From Mycobacterium sp. (GTDB taxonomy: Bacteria > Actinomycetota > Actinomycetes > Mycobacteriales > Mycobacteriaceae), in NCBI GenBank assembly GCA_018882965.1, contig VEQY01000008.1:1-64000 (forward strand): a stretch of DNA of 64,000 bases, given 5' to 3'. Below, in pieces: positions 53,652 through 62,185 of this stretch (positions are counted from its first letter, which is position 1; each line of letters starts with the position of its first letter). Position numbers and translations under genes: made by a program. Below the pieces are notes generated by a model, which worked only from the letters and a program-made list of their open reading frames with translations, ran no database searches and was not told the origin of the DNA.

Positions 53652-54848
53652 TCAGCCCAGCGAGGCCAGCGTCCGCACCAGGTGATCGACTTCGCCGATC
53701 GTGGAGTAGTGGGCAAGCCCGACGGTCACCGCGCCGCCGACCTCGTTGACGCCGAGCAGATCGAGCACCTGCGAGCTCGAGTCCGCGGTGGCCAGCACCC
53801 CGTTGTCGGCCAGCCGTTGCACCACCTGCTGCGCCGGCACCCCTTCGACGACGAGGCTGACCACGGGGATGCCCGAGCCGGGATTGCCCAGTGTGGTCAC
53901 CAGCGGCAGTGAACGCAGCGCCGTCAGCAGGTAGGCGAAAAGCCCGTCGAGGTAGGCGGCAGCGGATTGTATTGACAGTGCCAGTCTTTCGGGTCGGCTG
54001 CCCTCAGCCTCCTCGTCCAGCGACGCCAGATACTCGATACTGGCAACCACGCCGGCCAGCAGCGCGTACTGGTGGCCACCGAGTTCGAGGCGGGCCGGGC
54101 CGCGCGCGCGGGGATCGGTCGACACCGACTTGAACGACTCGATCACGGCGGGGTCCCGGAAGACCAGCGCACCGATCGGTGGACCACCCCAGTTCAGCGC
54201 GTTGAGCGCCACCACGTCAGCGCCGACGCCGTGAACGTCCAGCAGACGGTAGGGCGCGCCGGCGGAGTGGTCGACGACCACCAGGGCGCCGGCGTCGTGC
54301 ACATGCTTGATCACCGCCCCCAGATCCGTGACGGTGCCCAACGTCGGCGATGCCGAGCACATCGCCACCAGTCGGGTGTCCGGGCCGAGCAGGCCCTCCC
54401 ACTGCCAGTCGGGGAGTTCGCCGGTCTCGATGTCGACCTCGGCCCACTTCACCTTGGCGCCGTAGCGATTTGCCGCGCGCGTCCACGGAACGATGTTCGC
54501 GTCGTCGTCGAGCCTGCTGACGACGATCTCCAGACCCAGACCCGCGCGCGACGACGACGCGTCGGCCAGCGAGGTCAGCAGTACCGCGCGATCCGAGCCG
54601 AAGACGACCCCCGCGGGATCGGCGTTGACCAGATCGGCGACAGCCTGCCGGGCAGCCTCGAGCATCGCGATGCTGCGCCGGGAGGACGGGTGTGGGCTGG
54701 CGATGTTCGTGGCCGACCCGCGAAACGCAGTGGCCACCGTGGTGGCGACGGACTCGGGGACGGCCATTCCGGCCTGCGCGTCGAACCGAGTCCAGCCGTC
54801 GCCTAGGGCCGGGTGCAGACCCCGCACGCGCGCGACGTCGTAAGCCAT
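53652..54848 (-). CDS. Cysteine-desulfurase-like protein lacking the PLP lysine
   Basis: 398 residues of PLP fold-type I class V, matching Rv3778c. The fold is clear: [38 protein letters not shown] (cofactor Asp D193). Where SufS-type enzymes have GHKLxGPxG, this protein reads [10 protein letters not shown], so the Schiff-base lysine is N219. It also lacks an obvious catalytic cysteine loop. It therefore cannot form the normal internal aldimine and is probably not a desulfurase; a regulatory or binding role is possible. The ATG at 54848 is favoured; the gene is divergent from 54948. Confidence 0.87.
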   Translation of the reverse strand: MAYDVARVRGLHPALGDGWTRFDAQAGMAVPESVATTVATAFRGSATNIASPHPSSRRSIAMLEAARQAVADLVNADPAGVVFGSDRAVLLTSLADASSSRAGLGLEIVVSRLDDDANIVPWTRAANRYGAKVKWAEVDIETGELPDWQWEGLLGPDTRLVAMCSASPTLGTVTDLGAVIKHVHDAGALVVVDHSAGAPYRLLDVHGVGADVVALNALNWGGPPIGALVFRDPAVIESFKSVSTDPRARGPARLELGGHQYALLAGVVASIEYLASLDEEAEGSRPERLALSIQSAAAYLDGLFAYLLTALRSLPLVTTLGNPGSGIPVVSLVVEGVPAQQVVQRLADNGVLATADSSSQVLDLLGVNEVGGAVTVGLAHYSTIGEVDHLVRTLASLG

Positions 54849-54947
54849 CACCAACCCACCTTCGGCCAGTCGACGAGCACGCGATATCCGACACCGTCCG
54901 GGCAACCCGCCCCCCGATTATCCGGACCGCCTCACCATACTAGGGCG

Positions 54948-56936
54948 GTGAACTTCGGCACCGGAGTGCTGAGCGCCATCCTTTTGCTGACCGTGCCGGG
55001 TGCCCTGGTGGGGCGTGCCGGTGGTCTGCGCTGGCCGCTGGCTCTCGCCGTCGCCCCGGCCCTGACGTACGGCGTCGTAGGGTTGGTGATCGTCCCTTTC
55101 GGCGCTGTCGGAATGCCGTGGAACGCCCTGACGGCCTTGCTTGCGCTGGCGGTGCTGACCGCGCTGGCGCTGCTTTCCCGGCTTGTGCTGACCCGCCGGA
55201 TGGGCGCCCCGGGGACGGTCACCGCCGGCGGCAACCGCCCGGATGGAGCGCAGCTCACCGCCGCGGCGGGGGTGCTCCTCGGCGCGGCCGCCATCGGGTT
55301 CGCCGCGTGGCTGGGCATGCCCGACTGGCAGTCGATCCCCAGCACCTGGGACTCCGTATGGCACGCGAATTCCATCCGGTGGATCCTGGAGACTGGGCAG
55401 GCCTCCCCCACCCATGCCGGCGAGCTGCGCAACATCGAGACCCAGGCGGCGCTCTACTATCCTTCGACGTTCCATGCGCTGGCCGCGGTGCTGGCCCAGC
55501 TGACCGGCTCGGCGCCGGCGACGGCCTACACGCTCAGCTCGCTGGCGGCCGCGATCTGGCTCTTCCCGCTCAGCGCCGGCCTGCTCACCTGGCAGCTGCT
55601 CATCAGGCACACCAGCCGGTGGCGCACGGCTGGGGCGTCGGCGACCGCGGGCGCACTGGCGGCGTCGTTCACCGCCGTTCCCTACGTCGAGTTCACCACC
55701 GCTTCGGCACCCAACATGGCCGCCTACGGCATCGCCGTCCCGGCGTTCGTGCTGATCACCTCCGCGCTGGCCGATCGCTCACGCATTCCCCTGGCGGTGC
55801 TGGCGTCGATCGGGGTGTTCTCGGTGCACATCACCGGCGGAGTGGTGCTGGCGACCTTCGTGGTGGCCTGGTGGCTGCTGGATGCCCTGCCTCGCCCGGT
55901 CGGCGGCCGGGCGAGCGACGTCGCCGCCCTGCTCGGTATCGCGCTGCCGACACTGTTGCTGCTGCTGCCACAGTTCCTCGGCGTGCTGCAGCAGACCGAG
56001 ATCATCACCGGCCACGAGTTCGTCACCCACGAGGGACGCAGGCACGCGGTGTTCGACGCCGTCTTCCAGCACACCCGCCACCTCAACGACTTCCCCGTTC
56101 AGGGTGCCCTGATCGCGCTGGCCGCCGTCGGGTTCGTACTCCTGCTCGTCAAGCGGATCTGGTGGCCCGCGGCCGTCTGGGTGCTGCTGGTGGTGTCGAT
56201 CGTGTACTCCTCGGCCCGTTTCGGCGGTCCGATCGGCAAGGCCGTCTTCGGCACCTACAGCGATCTGTTCTACAGCGACCCGCGGCGGCTTTCCGCGGTG
56301 GTCACCATGCTGTTGACTCCGATGGCCGGGCTTGCGTTGTTCGCCGCGGTGGTGACGATCCTCGCCGGAGCACGCCGACTGACCGAGACGGTGACCGCGC
56401 GCGCACCGCGGCAGGGTTTGTGGATCGGTGCCACCAGTCTTGCGCTGATCGCCGTCTGCATCGGCCTGGCCTGGCACTACCTGCCGCGCCACCGCTACCT
56501 CATGGGCGACAAGTACGACCGGGTCGTCGTCGACGATAAGGACCTGCAGGCATTCGCCTATCTGGCCGGTCTGCCCGGGGCGCGGGACACCCTCATCGGC
56601 AACGCGAACGTCGACGGCACCGCCTGGATGTACGCGGTGGCCGGGTTGCATCCGCTGTGGACGCACTATGACTATCCGGTCCAGCAGGGCCCGGGCTACA
56701 ACCGCTTCATCATCTGGGCCTATGCCGACGATGCCGACAGCGATCCCCGGGTCGCCGATGCGGTGCGGGCGCTCAACATCCGCTACCTGCTGACCAGTAA
56801 GCCCGTGGTCCGGGGGTTCGTGATGCCCGACGGACTAGTGTCACTAGACGAGTCCCGGTCGTGGGCGAAGATCTACGACAACGGCGGAGCCCGCATCTAC
56901 GAGTGGCGCGGACCCCCACCGAAGGACGCGCGGTGA
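54948..56936 (+). CDS. Large polytopic membrane protein, polyprenyl-phosphomannose-related (Rv3779 type)
   Basis: 662 residues with about 13 transmembrane helices in the first 520 residues and a C-terminal soluble part (VVVDDKDLQAFAYLAGLPGARD and SLDESRSWAKIYDNGGARIYEW). It corresponds to Rv3779, which was reported to take part in polyprenylphosphomannose synthesis for mannosides; the sequence itself looks like a GT-C-type glycosyltransferase or partner. The GTG at 54948 follows CATACT by six bases. It starts a rightward string with bpa, wzt, glfT1 and wzm, joined by overlaps or a short gap. Confidence 0.83.
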   Translation: MNFGTGVLSAILLLTVPGALVGRAGGLRWPLALAVAPALTYGVVGLVIVPFGAVGMPWNALTALLALAVLTALALLSRLVLTRRMGAPGTVTAGGNRPDGAQLTAAAGVLLGAAAIGFAAWLGMPDWQSIPSTWDSVWHANSIRWILETGQASPTHAGELRNIETQAALYYPSTFHALAAVLAQLTGSAPATAYTLSSLAAAIWLFPLSAGLLTWQLLIRHTSRWRTAGASATAGALAASFTAVPYVEFTTASAPNMAAYGIAVPAFVLITSALADRSRIPLAVLASIGVFSVHITGGVVLATFVVAWWLLDALPRPVGGRASDVAALLGIALPTLLLLLPQFLGVLQQTEIITGHEFVTHEGRRHAVFDAVFQHTRHLNDFPVQGALIALAAVGFVLLLVKRIWWPAAVWVLLVVSIVYSSARFGGPIGKAVFGTYSDLFYSDPRRLSAVVTMLLTPMAGLALFAAVVTILAGARRLTETVTARAPRQGLWIGATSLALIAVCIGLAWHYLPRHRYLMGDKYDRVVVDDKDLQAFAYLAGLPGARDTLIGNANVDGTAWMYAVAGLHPLWTHYDYPVQQGPGYNRFIIWAYADDADSDPRVADAVRALNIRYLLTSKPVVRGFVMPDGLVSLDESRSWAKIYDNGGARIYEWRGPPPKDAR

Positions 56937-57478
56937 GCGGAGGCGAGGGGAATACACAGCGAATGACGGCAAACTCCGAAGACGACAACATCGACAACAT
57001 CGAGGTCATCACCGGCCCGGACGCCGAGACGACCGGCGACGACGAGGAGACACGCTCGATCACCGACCTGGTCGAACAACCCGCCAAGGTGATGCGGATC
57101 GGCACGATGATCAAGCAACTGCTCGAGGAGGTCAAGGCTGCGCCGCTGGACGACGCCAGCCGCAGCAGGCTGCGGGAGATTCACGCGACCAGCATCCGCG
57201 AGCTCGAGGGCGGCCTGGCCCCGGAGTTGCGCGAGGAGTTGCAAAGGCTCGCGCTGCCGTTCTCCGAGGACACCGTGCCCTCCGACCCCGAACTGCGGAT
57301 CGCCCAGGCTCAACTGGTGGGTTGGCTGGAGGGGCTCTTCCACGGAATCCAGACGGCCCTGTTCGCCCAGCAGATGGCGGCGCGCGCGCAACTGGAACAC
57401 ATGCGCCAGGGCGCGCTGCCTCCCGGCATGGTGCCCCCCGGCGGCCCGGCGGGCCACGGAACCGGGCAGTATCTGTAG
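56933..57478 (+). CDS. bpa: Bacterial proteasome activator Bpa (PafE)
   Basis: 181 residues from GTG 56933 (overlapping the upstream stop as GTGA, with AAGGA before it); an ATG at 56963 is the alternative. After a disordered acidic N-terminus, the helical core SITDLVEQPAKVMRIGTMIKQ onward is nearly identical to Rv3780. The C-terminal GQYL is the proteasome-docking motif. Bpa forms a dodecameric ring that opens the 20S proteasome gate without ATP and lets it degrade unfolded proteins such as HspR. It sits inside a cell-wall glycan operon. Confidence 0.95.
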   Translation: MSGGEGNTQRMTANSEDDNIDNIEVITGPDAETTGDDEETRSITDLVEQPAKVMRIGTMIKQLLEEVKAAPLDDASRSRLREIHATSIRELEGGLAPELREELQRLALPFSEDTVPSDPELRIAQAQLVGWLEGLFHGIQTALFAQQMAARAQLEHMRQGALPPGMVPPGGPAGHGTGQYL

Positions 57479-57492
57479 GGCAGACGGTCACG

Positions 57493-58305
57493 TTGGCAAC
57501 CGACCCCTACATCGAGACCCGCGACGCCTGGGTCGAATTTCCCATCTTCGACGCCAAGACCCGGTCGCTGAAGAAGGCGGTGCTGGGCCGGGCGGGTGGC
57601 GCCATCGGCCGCACCGGCGACAACGTCGTGGTCATCGAGGCGCTGCGGGACATCACGATGGCCCTGCGTAACGGCGATCGTGTCGGGTTGGTCGGTCACA
57701 ACGGCGCGGGCAAATCCACCCTGCTGAGGCTGCTGTCGGGCATCTACGAACCCACGCGCGGCCGAACCATGGTGCGGGGCCGGGTCGCCCCCGTCTTCGA
57801 CCTCGGCGTCGGCATGGATCCGGAGATCACCGGCTACGAGAACATCATCATCCGCGGGCTGTTCCTCGGGCAGACCCGCAAACAGATGGCAGCCAAGGTC
57901 GACGAGATCGCCGACTTCACCGAACTCGGTGACTACCTGTCGATGCCGCTGCGCACCTACTCCACCGGCATGCGGGTGCGCCTGGCGATGGGCGTGGTCA
58001 CCAGCATCGATCCCGAGATCCTGCTGCTCGACGAGGGGATCGGGGCGGTCGACGCCGACTTCTTGAAGAAGGCGCAGTCACGGCTGCAGGCACTGGTCGA
58101 GCGATCGGGGATCCTGGTCTTCGCCAGCCACTCCAATGAGTTCCTGGCCCGGCTGTGCAAGACCGCGATGTGGATCGACCACGGCTCGGTGAAAATGACC
58201 GGCGGGATCGAAGAGGTCGTGCGGGCCTACGAGGGCGAGGATGCCGCCCGCCATGTGCGCGAAGTGCTCGCCGAAACCCAGGGAGGGTGGGCCGCGCAGC
58301 AATGA
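57493..58305 (+). CDS. rfbE: Galactan ABC exporter ATPase (Wzt/RfbE)
   Basis: 270 residues, matching Rv3781. Walker A GLVGHNGAGKST (65-76), ABC signature YSTGMRVRLAMG and Walker B ILLLDEGIG are intact. With the Wzm-type permease at 59222 it moves the lipid-linked galactan precursor of arabinogalactan across the membrane. It lacks a long C-terminal carbohydrate-binding domain. A TTG at 57493 is the only start that keeps the family N-terminus without running far into bpa. It overlaps glfT1 by four bases. Confidence 0.93.
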   Translation: MATDPYIETRDAWVEFPIFDAKTRSLKKAVLGRAGGAIGRTGDNVVVIEALRDITMALRNGDRVGLVGHNGAGKSTLLRLLSGIYEPTRGRTMVRGRVAPVFDLGVGMDPEITGYENIIIRGLFLGQTRKQMAAKVDEIADFTELGDYLSMPLRTYSTGMRVRLAMGVVTSIDPEILLLDEGIGAVDADFLKKAQSRLQALVERSGILVFASHSNEFLARLCKTAMWIDHGSVKMTGGIEEVVRAYEGEDAARHVREVLAETQGGWAAQQ

Positions 58306-59225
58306 CCGCAGCGGCAGAAGCGGCGCAGAAGGTGTTCGCGGTCGTCGTCACCCACCGCAGGACCGACGATCTGGCCAAGTCCCTCGACGCGGTCAGCACC
58401 CAGACCCGCATGATCGATCACCTCATCGTCGTTGACAACGGCTCCGACGAGAAAGTGCGCGAGGTGGTTGCCGGTCAACCGGTTTCGACGACCTACCTCG
58501 GATCGCTGCGCAATCTCGGGGGTGCCGGCGGCTTCGCCCTGGGAATCCTGCACGCGCTCGCGCTCGGAGCCGACTGGGTGTGGCTTGCCGACGACGACGG
58601 CCGTCCGCGCGACAGCGATGTGCTGGGGACCCTGCTCGCGTGTGCGCGCAAGCACGGCCTGGCCGAGGTCTCGCCAATGGTCTGCGATCTCGACGACCCT
58701 GCGCGACTGGCCTTCCCGCTGCGCCGCGGTCTTGTCTGGCGCCGACACGTCGAGGAGCTTCGAGACGGGGATCACGATCTGCTGCCCGGTATCGCCTCCC
58801 TGTTCAACGGCGCACTGTTCCGGGCGGACACCTTCGCCGCCGTCGGCGTACCGGATCTGCGCCTGTTCGTGCGCGGGGACGAGGTCGAGATGCACCGTCG
58901 CCTGGTGCGCAGCGGGATGGCGTTCGGCACCTGTCTGGACGCCGTCTACCTGCACCCCTGCGGCAGCGATGAGTTCAAACCCATCCTCGGCGGGCGGATG
59001 CACACCCAGTATCCGGAGGATCCGGTGAAGCGATTCTTCACCTACCGCAACCGCGGCTTTCTGCTCAGCCAGCCCGGAATGCGCAGGCTACTGCCGCAGG
59101 AGTGGCTGCGCTTCGGCTGGTATTTCCTGGTCACCCGCCGGGATCCGAAGGGTTTGCGGGAGTGGATGCGGTTGCGCCGTCTGGGCCACGACGAGAGATT
59201 CAGCCCTCCGGGAGGCCGGCCATGA
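58302..59225 (+). CDS. glfT1: Galactofuranosyltransferase GlfT1
   Basis: 307 residues, a GT2 glycosyltransferase matching Rv3782. It adds the first two galactofuranose units to the decaprenyl-PP-GlcNAc-Rha primer of arabinogalactan on the cytosolic face. The nucleotide-binding strands are FAVVVTHRR and LIVVDNGSDE; the metal site is DDD (97-99) in WLADDDGRP; the acceptor region FVRGDEVEMHRRL and a conserved HxH-like histidine region near the end follow. ATGA overlaps on both sides (wzt and wzm) show tight coupling of synthesis and export. Confidence 0.95.
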   Translation: MTAAAEAAQKVFAVVVTHRRTDDLAKSLDAVSTQTRMIDHLIVVDNGSDEKVREVVAGQPVSTTYLGSLRNLGGAGGFALGILHALALGADWVWLADDDGRPRDSDVLGTLLACARKHGLAEVSPMVCDLDDPARLAFPLRRGLVWRRHVEELRDGDHDLLPGIASLFNGALFRADTFAAVGVPDLRLFVRGDEVEMHRRLVRSGMAFGTCLDAVYLHPCGSDEFKPILGGRMHTQYPEDPVKRFFTYRNRGFLLSQPGMRRLLPQEWLRFGWYFLVTRRDPKGLREWMRLRRLGHDERFSPPGGRP

Positions 59226-60052
59226 CCTTCATCGACGCGGCCGCGCAATCCAAGACGTTCAGCCGGGCCTGGGGTGACCTGATCGAGGGCTTCGCCAAAC
59301 GGGAACTGTGGCTGCATCTGGGCTGGCAGGACATCAAGCAGAAATACCGGCGCTCAGTCCTCGGGCCGTTCTGGATCACCATCGCCACCGGAACGACCGC
59401 GGTGGCGATGGGGCTGCTCTACGCCAAACTCTTCAAACTGCCCCTCTCCGAGCACCTTCCCTACGTGACGCTGGGATTGATCATCTGGAACATGATCAAC
59501 GCCGCGATCCTCGAGGGGTCCGAGGTGTTCATCGCGAACGAGGGGCTGATCAAACAACTGCCCACTCCGCTGAGCGTGCACGTCTATCGGCTGGTCTGGC
59601 GCCAGATGATCCTCTTCGCCCACAACATCGTGATCTTCGTGGTGATCGCCGTCATCTACCCCAAACCATGGTCGTGGGCAGATCTGACGGTGATACCCGC
59701 CCTGGTGTTGATCATGCTCAACTGCGTCTGGGTGTCGTTCTGCTTCGGGATCCTGGCTACCCGGTACCGCGACATCGGTCCCCTGCTGGCCTCGCTGGTC
59801 CAGCTGCTGTTCTTCATGACACCGATCATCTGGAACGCCGAAACCCTGGAGCAGCAGGGTGCGCAGCGGTGGGCGAAGATCATCGAGCTCAACCCGCTGC
59901 TGCACTACCTCGACATCCTGCGCGCACCCCTGCTCGGGGCCGAGCAGGGTTTACACCACTGGGTCGTCGTTCTGGTGCTGACTGTGCTCGGGTGGTGCGC
60001 AGCCGCGCTCGCGCTGCGCCAGTACCGGGCCCGGGTCCCCTACTGGGTGTGA
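59222..60052 (+). CDS. rfbD: Galactan ABC exporter permease (Wzm/RfbD)
   Basis: 276 residues with six transmembrane helices of the ABC-2 polysaccharide exporter type, matching Rv3783. The N-terminal DLIEGFAKRELWLHLGWQDIKQKYRRSVLGPFW is the cytosolic amphipathic gate helix common to O-antigen Wzm proteins. It pairs with the Wzt ATPase to flip lipid-linked galactan. The start overlaps glfT1 by four bases. It ends the operon and is convergent with the lipoprotein gene. Confidence 0.95.
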   Translation: MTFIDAAAQSKTFSRAWGDLIEGFAKRELWLHLGWQDIKQKYRRSVLGPFWITIATGTTAVAMGLLYAKLFKLPLSEHLPYVTLGLIIWNMINAAILEGSEVFIANEGLIKQLPTPLSVHVYRLVWRQMILFAHNIVIFVVIAVIYPKPWSWADLTVIPALVLIMLNCVWVSFCFGILATRYRDIGPLLASLVQLLFFMTPIIWNAETLEQQGAQRWAKIIELNPLLHYLDILRAPLLGAEQGLHHWVVVLVLTVLGWCAAALALRQYRARVPYWV

Positions 60053-60067
60053 CGGCGTTTCCGCGCC

Positions 60068-61237
60068 TCAGCAGGCCAATGAAGTCAGCGTGCCGGGACG
60101 AAGCATGCCGACCGCGTAGTCGGGTTGCTTCACTCTGCCCCCGGGACCGGCCCAGAGTCTCAGGGCCAGGGTTCCGTCCTGTGCCGCTACGACCGCGTCG
60201 TCCTGTCCGGGGTCTCGCGGAGTCAACCGCGCCACCGCACCCGTTCGGGTGTCGACGATCGTCGCGGAATACCCCAGGCTGGTTGTCGATCCACCCGCGT
60301 CGATGATGACCAGGGAATCGAAAACCAGCGCCGGCCGCAGAAACTCGGTGACCTCCACGTCGACTCCGGACACTGTCACGACTCCGGTCTGCGACGACCA
60401 GTAGCCGACGCCGGCACCGCCCTCGGGCGCGCTACTTATCCACCCGAAAGCCGTGCCGTCAGTGCCGAGAAGAGCTCGCTCTTCCGCTGACAGCCCGGCG
60501 ACCTCGGTAGGCAGCGTGGCGGGCAGCCCCGACCATTCCGAACCGGTCCGGATATCCCGGATCGGGCCGGACGCGATGTCAGCCCGGTCACCCGTCACCG
60601 GATCGAATGAGTGGGCCACACCGTTGTCGCCGTTGTACTCGTCGCGGGTGATCCAGTACACCTTCCCGCCGGACAGCGCGAATCCGTCGAGGACATTGCG
60701 CTCCGGCGAGGCCGCGGCATCGCCGGCGGACTGTTCGGCTACGGTGCTCTGCACGCCGGTCTGCCGATCGATCGACTCCAGGCGCACGACCTGGGGCAGC
60801 ACGCCGTTGGCGTTGCGCGGGCTGCGGACGACTTCGAATACGATCCACCGGTCGTCGATGCCGACTCCCCCGATGACGAACTCGTCGGGCTCGGGAAGGG
60901 TGGCGAGCTCTCGAACCGACTTGTCTGTTCCGATAAGGAGCAGATCGCGTGTTTGTCCGCTGTCTCGGACGGCGACGACCTCACCGGCGGGACTGACCGC
61001 GCGCGGGCTGCTCGACGTGCCGCCGGTGTCGACTCTGCTCGTGGCGATCACCTCTGTCCACTGCGCGGGGAGATCGACTGTGCATGCTCGCCGTTCAACC
61101 AGGACACTTTGCGCCGGCTGCCCAGCGCCGTCGGTTTCCCTGCCGCAGGCCGACGCGCCTACCGCCAGGACGACGCTCAGTGCCAGTACTGCCGCGGATG
61201 TCGGCGACCGACGCCATGCGATTCGCACGGTGATCAT
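60068..61237 (-). CDS. Putative lipoprotein with propeller-like repeats
   Basis: 389 residues. The signal peptide ends in VGASAC with lipobox C31. The mature part repeats strands such as DLLLIGTDKSVRELATLPEPDEFVIGG and DDRWIVFEVVRSP and GGKVYWITRDEYNGD, the style of a WD40/YVTN-like beta-propeller; no catalytic residues are evident. The C-terminus ends LTSLAC, a free cysteine. The ATG at 61237 overlaps the stop of the upstream PNPOx gene (ATGA), so the two are translated together. Function unknown. Confidence 0.8.
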   Translation of the reverse strand: MITVRIAWRRSPTSAAVLALSVVLAVGASACGRETDGAGQPAQSVLVERRACTVDLPAQWTEVIATSRVDTGGTSSSPRAVSPAGEVVAVRDSGQTRDLLLIGTDKSVRELATLPEPDEFVIGGVGIDDRWIVFEVVRSPRNANGVLPQVVRLESIDRQTGVQSTVAEQSAGDAAASPERNVLDGFALSGGKVYWITRDEYNGDNGVAHSFDPVTGDRADIASGPIRDIRTGSEWSGLPATLPTEVAGLSAEERALLGTDGTAFGWISSAPEGGAGVGYWSSQTGVVTVSGVDVEVTEFLRPALVFDSLVIIDAGGSTTSLGYSATIVDTRTGAVARLTPRDPGQDDAVVAAQDGTLALRLWAGPGGRVKQPDYAVGMLRPGTLTSLAC

Positions 61238-61668
61238 CCCGGGAGCATGCCGCGATCGGGTTCCGGTCCGAACCGAAAGCGCCTGCCGCTCACTTCGCTG
61301 GGTGTGATCCGAACGAAGCGCAGCTTCTCTGTTGCTATCCACGGCAGTAGCTGGGCCCGTTCGGCTTCGTGAATATCCTCGGCCGCAGTCAGGATCTTGG
61401 CGGTGCCGCGCAGGATCACGCTCCAGCCCTCCGCCACAGTGTGGTCGTCGGCCTCGAAGAGCACCCGCTCGTTCATCACCGTGGCGAACAGCTTCGTACC
61501 CTCCGCGGTCCGGAAGAGCACGGTACGGCGCTGGGTGACGAAGTTGACCGGGAAGATCTCCAGCTGGTCACCCATCGAGGTGACGAGCCGGCCCAGGGAG
61601 ACACCGGAAAGCAACTGCCATGACTCGTCGTCGGCAAGTGCGGTCACCGGAGCCTGTTCGACGGGCAT
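61234..61668 (-). CDS. Pyridoxamine 5'-phosphate oxidase-family protein
   Basis: 144 residues of the split-barrel FMN-binding fold. The start [36 protein letters not shown] is typical of PNPOx-like/F420-binding actinobacterial proteins, and the block [11 protein letters not shown] with [13 protein letters not shown] also fits. It may bind FMN, F420 or heme; substrate unknown. The ATG at 61668 follows CAGAAT by seven bases and lacks a Shine-Dalgarno. It is divergent from gtrA across a 75-base gap containing two palindromes. Confidence 0.85.
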   Translation of the reverse strand: MPVEQAPVTALADDESWQLLSGVSLGRLVTSMGDQLEIFPVNFVTQRRTVLFRTAEGTKLFATVMNERVLFEADDHTVAEGWSVILRGTAKILTAAEDIHEAERAQLLPWIATEKLRFVRITPSEVSGRRFRFGPEPDRGMLPG

Positions 61669-61711
61669 GGGCGTGATTCTGTCGGCCGGGATCTCCGCTG
61701 CGCAAGGGCCG

Positions 61712-61730
61712 AAGGGCCCTTGCCGGCAAG
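61712..61730. promoter_or_regulatory. Overlapping palindromes AAGGGCCCTT and CTTGCCGGCAAG before gtrA
   Basis: A 10-bp palindrome (61712-61721) and a 12-bp palindrome (61719-61730) overlap and end where the gtrA -10 box begins. They lie between the divergent PNPOx and gtrA genes, a good place for a repressor or activator site. Confidence 0.4.
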
Positions 61731-61736
61731 TAAGCT
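61731..61736 (+). promoter_or_regulatory. -10 box TAAGCT, leaderless start of gtrA
   Basis: TAAGCT ends seven bases before the ATG at 61744; no Shine-Dalgarno is present. Confidence 0.5.
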
Positions 61737-61743
61737 TCCCGCG

Positions 61744-62154
61744 ATGGCCGAGATCGCGTCGCCGACACCGCTGAGCCTGCGGACCCAGGTGCTGAGGTTC
61801 ATCCTCACCGGGGGTTTCTCGGCCGTAGTGGACTTCGGTCTCTACCTGTTTCTCTACCGGTCCGGGCTGCAGGTCGACATCGCCAAGGCGATCGGATTCG
61901 TCGCCGGCACCCTCACCGCCTACCTGATCAACCGGCGCTGGACGTTCGCCGCGGCACCCAGCCGAGCCCGATTCGCTGCCGTGATGACGCTGTACGCGCT
62001 GACCTTCGCCGTCCAGGTCGGGCTCAACCACCTGTGCCTGCGCCTGTTCGACTACCAGGGCTGGGCGGTGCCGGTGGCGTTCGTGATCGCGCAGGGCACC
62101 GCCACGGTGATCAACTTCGTCGTCCAGCGGGTGTGGATCTTCCGGGTCCGCTGA
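61744..62154 (+). CDS. GtrA-family membrane protein (Rv3789)
   Basis: 136 residues with four transmembrane helices, the whole GtrA domain: [20 protein letters not shown] (18-37), then INRRWTFA and [10 protein letters not shown] at the C-terminus. It matches Rv3789, which lies before dprE1 and was first proposed to flip decaprenyl-phospho-arabinose, and later as an anchor for arabinosyl-priming enzymes. Either way it serves arabinan synthesis. It has its own leaderless promoter and is 31 bases from dprE1. Confidence 0.92.
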   Translation: MAEIASPTPLSLRTQVLRFILTGGFSAVVDFGLYLFLYRSGLQVDIAKAIGFVAGTLTAYLINRRWTFAAAPSRARFAAVMTLYALTFAVQVGLNHLCLRLFDYQGWAVPVAFVIAQGTATVINFVVQRVWIFRVR

Positions 62155-62172
62155 GCGGGCCCGCCCTCGCGG

Positions 62173-62178
62173 TACCCT
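62173..62178 (+). promoter_or_regulatory. -10 box TACCCT, leaderless start of dprE1
   Basis: TACCCT ends seven bases before the ATG at 62186; the gap after gtrA has no Shine-Dalgarno. Confidence 0.45.
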
Positions 62179-62185
62179 CATCACG

